Origin: RYN-230 sp963834705
GTDB taxonomy: Bacteria; Actinomycetota; Actinomycetes; Streptosporangiales; Streptosporangiaceae
Length of the DNA stretch: 64,000 bases
Direction: 5' to 3'
NCBI GenBank assembly: GCA_963834705.1
Contig: CAWICV010000012.1
Span: forward strand, 310,001-374,000
The notes below the pieces were generated by a model that was not told where the DNA came from, searched no databases, and worked only from the letters and a program-made list of their open reading frames with translations. Numbering within the stretch: the stretch's first letter is position 1; the number at the start of each line of letters is the position of its first letter. Shown piece after piece: positions 60,363-64,000 of the stretch. The position numbers and the translations under genes were made by a program.

Positions 60363-60533
60363 ATGGCGCTGTTCCTGTTGTTCATCATCGTGGCCATCGC
60401 CCTGGGCATCGTGGGCGCTGTGGTCAAGGGCCTGTTCTGGCTGCTGATCATCGGGGTGGTGGTGGTCCTCGTGGACCTGATCCTGCTCGGTGCGCGCTTG
60501 GGCCGCCGCCGGGCCAACCGCACGACCCGCTGA
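60363..60533 (+). CDS. Small membrane protein
   Basis: A 56-residue protein with two adjacent hydrophobic stretches (about 3-22 and 24-44) and a basic tail GRRRANRTTR. The ATG follows GGAGGGCGGC. Because it is shorter than 60 residues it is easily missed. It lies just after the PRC-barrel gene. It resembles many short hydrophobic proteins of streptomycetes with no assigned role. Confidence 0.7.
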   Translation: MALFLLFIIVAIALGIVGAVVKGLFWLLIIGVVVVLVDLILLGARLGRRRANRTTR

Positions 60534-60551
60534 GCGGCACCCGGCCGCCGC

Positions 60552-61202
60552 TCAGCCAAGGCGGGCGGCGAGCGGGGCGGTGCGCGGGCCGAGCCCGAGG
60601 CTGGTCGCGTGCTCCAGGTCGGCGGCCGTGTCCACGTCCGAGCGCAGGCTGGGCACGTCGGCCAGCAGGATCTCGACCGCCCCGCCGGCCCGGTACCGGC
60701 TGGCCGAACCAGCGCCGAACCGGGGCCGGAACGGCGTCCCGGGCCGCGCGGCGTACAGCGTGGTGCCGGTGCCCGCGGCGTCCGCGACGAAGGCCTCCGG
60801 CCAGCGGGCCGCGGCACGCAGCCCCCGGTCCAGCTCCGCGGGCCGCAGTGCGGGCAGGTCCGCGGCCAGCCCGGCCGTGCCCGAGCTGGGCCAGCGGGCG
60901 GCGGCCAGCGACGCGCCGTGGGCCAGTGCCGGGTTCAGCCCGGCGGCCGGCTCGTCCGGTACGATCACCGCGCCCAGCTCACCTAGTGTGCTCGCGGCGG
61001 CCGCGTCGTCGGTCACTACGAGCACGGCCGCCACCACCGGACAGGCGGCCGCCGCGCTCACCGTGTCCGCCGCCATGGCCAGCGCCAGCTCTTCCCGGGC
61101 GGGTCCAGCCAGGCCGGCCAGGCGGGATTTGGCGCGGGCAAGTACCTTGACGGGGATCACCAGCGACCAGCTGAGCGGGCTCTCGGTCACACCGGCGACC
61201 AT
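60552..61202 (-). CDS. cofC: 2-phospho-L-lactate guanylyltransferase, coenzyme F420 biosynthesis
   Basis: A 216-residue nucleotidyltransferase that activates a phospho-lactate-type substrate (phosphoenolpyruvate in actinobacteria) with GTP for F420 synthesis. LVIPVKVLARAKSRLAG near 15-31, AVLVVTDD near 64 and AGLAADLPALRPAEL near 112 are typical of CofC/FbiD. The ATG at 61202 was chosen. Longer in-frame extensions overlap plsC upstream sequence. It is transcribed away from plsC, whose start is 132 bp away. Confidence 0.9.
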   Translation of the reverse strand: MVAGVTESPLSWSLVIPVKVLARAKSRLAGLAGPAREELALAMAADTVSAAAACPVVAAVLVVTDDAAAASTLGELGAVIVPDEPAAGLNPALAHGASLAAARWPSSGTAGLAADLPALRPAELDRGLRAAARWPEAFVADAAGTGTTLYAARPGTPFRPRFGAGSASRYRAGGAVEILLADVPSLRSDVDTAADLEHATSLGLGPRTAPLAARLG

Positions 61203-61333
61203 ACTGTGCCTGCGGCCGGGCGGGCCGGCCGGTGGTTGCGCAGGGTCATGGCCATGCCTCGACACGGCGATGGGCGGAACGGGAGACTGGCAGCGATGAG
61301 AAACCTCCTGAGCGCGGGCGGGAGAGCGGACCG

Positions 61334-62161
61334 ATGAGCGGACAGCAGCGGGGCCGGCGCTACTCGGCCGCCTGGCGGACCGGGACCACGGTGTTCTTCC
61401 CATCGCTGATCAAGTCGGTGATGAAGCGGGACTGGCACGGTTACCAGCACTTCCCCCGGCAGGGCGGGATGCTGGTGGCTGGCAACCACTTGTCCTACGT
61501 GGACTGGGCGGCGATGGCGCTGTTCGTGCACGAGGCCCGCCGCTATCCGGCGTTCATGATCAAGTCCTCGGCGTTCGACGTGAAGGGCATCGGCGCGCTG
61601 CTGCGTGGCTGCGGCCAGCTGCCGGTTCGCCGCGGCGAAGCGGACGCGGCCAACGTGCTTGCGGTGGCCGAGCGGGCGCTGGCCGACGGCGAGTGCGTGA
61701 TCATCTACCCGGAGGGCACCGCGACCCGGGACCCGGAGCAATGGCCGATGGTCGGCAAGACCGGGGTGGCCCGGCTGGCCCTGGCCACCGGGGTCCCGGT
61801 GGTGCCGGTGGCCACCTGGGGGGCGCAGGTCATCCTGCCGTACGGCACGACCAAGCCGCACCTGTGGCCGCGGCACACGGTGCGCATGCTGGCCGGGCCG
61901 CCGGTGGACCTGACCGAGTTCGAGGGCCAGCCGTTCACCCGGGACGTCCTGCGCGGCGCCACCAACGCCATCATGGCCGACGTGGCCACGCTGCTGGCCG
62001 AACTGCGCGGCGGCCAGCCGCCGGCCGAGCCGTACCACCCGGCGATCGCCCGCCGGGCCGCGCGCCAGGCGGCCCGGGAGGCGGAGTCCGCGACCGCCGC
62101 GGGCCCGGATGGGCCGCCGCCCAGCCCGGGCACCGACCCGCGTGAGGCGACACCGACATGA
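61334..62161 (+). CDS. plsC: 1-acyl-sn-glycerol-3-phosphate acyltransferase
   Basis: A 275-residue acyltransferase for phosphatidate synthesis. Motif I is NHLSYVDW near 53 (NHxxxxD), motif II is QLPVRRGEADAAN near 96, and motif III is YPEGTATRDPE near 127. The C-terminal 40 residues are Ala/Pro-rich. ATG 61334 was preferred to 61232 because conservation starts with RYSAAWRTGTTVFFPSLIK. The gene overlaps gpsA by 4 bp (ATGA), coupling two enzymes of phospholipid synthesis. Confidence 0.93.
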   Translation: MSGQQRGRRYSAAWRTGTTVFFPSLIKSVMKRDWHGYQHFPRQGGMLVAGNHLSYVDWAAMALFVHEARRYPAFMIKSSAFDVKGIGALLRGCGQLPVRRGEADAANVLAVAERALADGECVIIYPEGTATRDPEQWPMVGKTGVARLALATGVPVVPVATWGAQVILPYGTTKPHLWPRHTVRMLAGPPVDLTEFEGQPFTRDVLRGATNAIMADVATLLAELRGGQPPAEPYHPAIARRAARQAAREAESATAAGPDGPPPSPGTDPREATPT

Positions 62162-63165
62162 AAGCCGCGGTCATGGGGTCGGGCATGTGGGGCACCACGT
62201 TTGCCCAGGTGCTCTGCGACGCGGGCACCCCGGCGACGCTCTGGGGCCGGCGGCCCGGCGTGGTGGCGACGATCAACGAGCGGCACGAGAACCCGGACTA
62301 CCTGCCCGGAATCACGCTGCCGCCTGGGCTGACCGCGACCGCCGACCCGGCCCGCGCGCTGCACGGCGCGGCCGTCGTGGTGCTGGCCGTGCCCGCCCAG
62401 ACGCTGCGTCATCATCTCGAAGCCTGGCTCAGCCTGCTGCCGGCTGACGCCGCGTTCGTCAGCCTGATGAAGGGCATCGAGATGGGCACCCACGACCGGA
62501 TGAGCCAGGTGATCGCCGAGGTCACCGGGGCCGGGCCGGAACGCATCGCGGTGGTGTCCGGCCCCAATCTGGCCCGCGAGATCGCGGAACGCCAGGGGGT
62601 GGCGGCCACGGTCGTCGCCAGTGCCGATGACACGCTGGCCAAACGGCTGCAGCAGGAATGCCACACGCCGTACTTCCGGCCGTACACCAACCCGGACGTG
62701 ACCGGCTGCGAGCTCGGCGGTGCGGTCAAGAATGTGATCGCGCTCGCGGTCGGCATCGCGGTCGGCATGGGCTGCGGCGACAACACCCGGGCCACCCTGA
62801 TCACCCGCGGGCTGGCTGAGATCACCCGGCTGGGTGCGGCGCTCGGCGCGGACCAGCACACCTTCGCCGGCCTGGCCGGCCTGGGTGACCTGGTGGCCAC
62901 GTGCAACTCGCCGCTGTCCCGGAACCGGACGTTCGGCGAATTGATCGGCCGCGGCGTGCCGGTGACGGACGTGGCCGCGGTCACCACCCAGGTCGCCGAG
63001 GGCGCCAAATCAGCCCGGCCGGTGCTGGAACTGGCCAAGGAGCTCGGCGTGGAGATGCCCATCACCGAGGTCGTGGTCGGGGTGATGAGTGAGCGGATCG
63101 ACGTCGGCCAGGCCGCCTCGCTGCTCACCTCCCGCTCCGCCAAGCCCGAGCGTTATGGCATCTGA
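62158..63165 (+). CDS. gpsA: Glycerol-3-phosphate dehydrogenase [NAD(P)+]
   Basis: A 335-residue enzyme that makes sn-glycerol-3-phosphate for phospholipids. The NAD-binding site is VMGSGMWGTTFAQVL (5-19), followed by SGPNLAREIAE near 140, the catalytic Lys in LGGAVKNVIALAVG near 188 and GLAGLGDLVATC near 243. The start overlaps the plsC stop. The 3' end overlaps a small ORF by 11 bp. Confidence 0.96.
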   Translation: MKAAVMGSGMWGTTFAQVLCDAGTPATLWGRRPGVVATINERHENPDYLPGITLPPGLTATADPARALHGAAVVVLAVPAQTLRHHLEAWLSLLPADAAFVSLMKGIEMGTHDRMSQVIAEVTGAGPERIAVVSGPNLAREIAERQGVAATVVASADDTLAKRLQQECHTPYFRPYTNPDVTGCELGGAVKNVIALAVGIAVGMGCGDNTRATLITRGLAEITRLGAALGADQHTFAGLAGLGDLVATCNSPLSRNRTFGELIGRGVPVTDVAAVTTQVAEGAKSARPVLELAKELGVEMPITEVVVGVMSERIDVGQAASLLTSRSAKPERYGI

Positions 63166-63358
63166 CCCGGCCGAGCGGGGGGAGAACACCCGGGCGGTGC
63201 ACCTGCCCGCGCCTCCGCCGCCCGCGCAGCAGCCGCTGGCCGGGCCGGCCTACCGCAGCGCGGCGTTCGGGTCCAGCGCCGAGTACGCGGCGCTGCTACC
63301 CGGCAGCTCGGCGCAGGCCCTCGACGCACTCAGCGGGATACGAAAGGAGCGGGAGTGA
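63155..63358 (+). CDS. Small ORF, possible remnant of a PLP-dependent Cys/Met metabolism lyase
   Basis: A 67-residue ORF starting ATG at 63155, overlapping gpsA by 11 bp and ddl by 4 bp (GTGA). Residues 8-48 (ENTRAVHLPAPPPPAQQPLAGPAYRS, then AEYAALLPG) resemble the N-terminus of cystathionine gamma-lyase/MetB-type enzymes, which continue for about 350 more residues. Here that part is missing, and the last residues, AQALDALSGIRKERE, could be the C-terminal end. The most economical reading is an internal in-frame deletion. The alternative is an unrelated small coupled protein. Confidence 0.45.
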   Translation: MASDPAERGENTRAVHLPAPPPPAQQPLAGPAYRSAAFGSSAEYAALLPGSSAQALDALSGIRKERE

Positions 63359-64000
63359 ACCAGCAGCGCAAGATCAGGGTGGCGGTCGTGTTCGGCGGCC
63401 GTGGCCCGGAGCACGCGATCTCCTGCGCGAGCGGCGGGACGGTGCTGGCCGCCCTCGACCGGGACCGGTACGAGGTCGTCCCGGTTGGCATCCGGCCGGA
63501 CGGCCGGTGGGTGCTGACCGCGGACGAGCCGGAGCGGCTGGCCATCACCGAGGGCCAGCTGCCGTCGGTCGAGGCGGTGGCCGAACCGGGCGGGCAGGTG
63601 CTGCCCTGGGGCAGCGCGGAGCCCGGCACGCTGACCCCCGGCCCGCTGACCATGGCCGAGCCGGGGGCCATCCCCCGGGTGCTGGGCGACGTGGACGTGG
63701 TGCTGCCGATGCTGCACGGCCCGTTCGGCGAGGACGGCACGATCCAGGGACTGCTGGAGATGGCCGGCATCCGCTATGTCGGGGCCGGCGTGCTGGCCAG
63801 CGCGGTCAGCATGGACAAGGAGTACATGAAGCTGATCTTCAAGGCGAAAGGGCTGCCGGTGGGCCCGTTCGTCGTGGTCCGGGACCGGGACTGGTCGCCC
63901 GCCGGGGAGGCGGCTAGCGCGCCGGTGCCGGTGGCCGCGGAACGCAAGCGGGTGCTGGACGCGATCGGCGAGCTGGGCTGGCCGGTCTTCGTCAAGCCCG
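63355..64000 (+). CDS. ddl: D-alanine--D-alanine ligase (N-terminal part, runs off the window)
   Basis: The first 215 residues of an ATP-grasp ligase that makes the D-Ala-D-Ala peptidoglycan dipeptide. VAVVFGGRGPEHAISCASG at about 9-27 and MLHGPFGEDGTIQGLLEMAG near 115-135 (with the HGxxGEDGxxQGxLE pattern) identify it. SMDKEYMKLIFKAKGLPV and VFVKP begin the ATP-grasp domain. The start is GTG at 63355, overlapping the previous ORF. The coding sequence is cut by the right edge. Confidence 0.93.
   Translation, partial: MNQQRKIRVAVVFGGRGPEHAISCASGGTVLAALDRDRYEVVPVGIRPDGRWVLTADEPERLAITEGQLPSVEAVAEPGGQVLPWGSAEPGTLTPGPLTMAEPGAIPRVLGDVDVVLPMLHGPFGEDGTIQGLLEMAGIRYVGAGVLASAVSMDKEYMKLIFKAKGLPVGPFVVVRDRDWSPAGEAASAPVPVAAERKRVLDAIGELGWPVFVKP

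Overview
This 64 kb window is chromosomal DNA of a high-GC actinobacterium (class Actinomycetes). The markers are mshB (mycothiol), cofC (coenzyme F420), a menaquinone-type succinate dehydrogenase with a five-helix anchor, a DUF2469 gene, a SpoIIE-phosphatase/RsbW-like kinase/GAF fusion, many GTG starts and a strong C/G third-position bias. From memory, the core gene order (rpsB-tsf-pyrH-frr-cdsA-rlmN; rpsP-khpA-rimM-trmD-rplS-lepB-rnhB; smc-ftsY-glnB-glnD-ffh; recG-rsmD-coaD-rpmF-rnc-mutM) matches the streptomycete/Streptosporangiales/Frankia lineage. The species cannot be named from sequence alone. No phage, integrase island, insertion sequence, CRISPR array, rRNA or tRNA gene was seen.

Layout. 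1-13 kb: the end of an ornithine aminotransferase-type gene, a flavin reductase/membrane protein/mshB cluster, a serine peptidase, the sdh operon, two tandem undecaprenyl-diphosphatase paralogues, and a soluble two-component pair behind an AT-richer 474-bp gap. 13-22.9 kb: accessory genes, namely typA, two duplicated small-protein genes with matching 95-bp leaders, a MOSC protein, a probably leaderless conserved gene, a stress-type phosphatase, an acyltransferase, rlmN, a SUFU-like protein and a small membrane protein. 23-54.7 kb: a nearly unbroken minus-strand housekeeping block for translation (rpsB, tsf, frr, rplS, rpsP, rpmF, trmD, rimM, rsmD), protein export (lepB, ffh, ftsY), chromosome maintenance (xerC, dprA, comM, rnhB, smc, mutM), nitrogen signalling (glnB, glnD), cell-wall and lipid precursors (glmS, cdsA), pyrH and coaD. 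55-64 kb: recG between inverted repeats, rpmB, a CBM2-like membrane protein, thiL, small regulatory-type proteins, cofC, plsC, gpsA, a small ORF that may be a lyase remnant, and the start of ddl.

Three themes stand out. First, in-frame tandem repeats sit in the non-core parts of housekeeping proteins: S2 (ATEPS), S16 (KADTA), Smc (NGSGP), a UppP loop (PGGYPAD), DprA, RnhB, RimM and CdsA. Second, several intergenic regions hold long palindromes, three of them with a TGATCA core. Third, two genes carry single-base frameshifts: rpsP within its repeat tail and glnD at a C-run. The frameshifts may be real or may be sequencing errors.

The most interesting candidates for new biology are the duplicated small-protein/leader module at 15.1-15.8 kb, the repeat-bearing UppP pair, the inverted repeats around recG, and the apparent ATT start codon of thiL.
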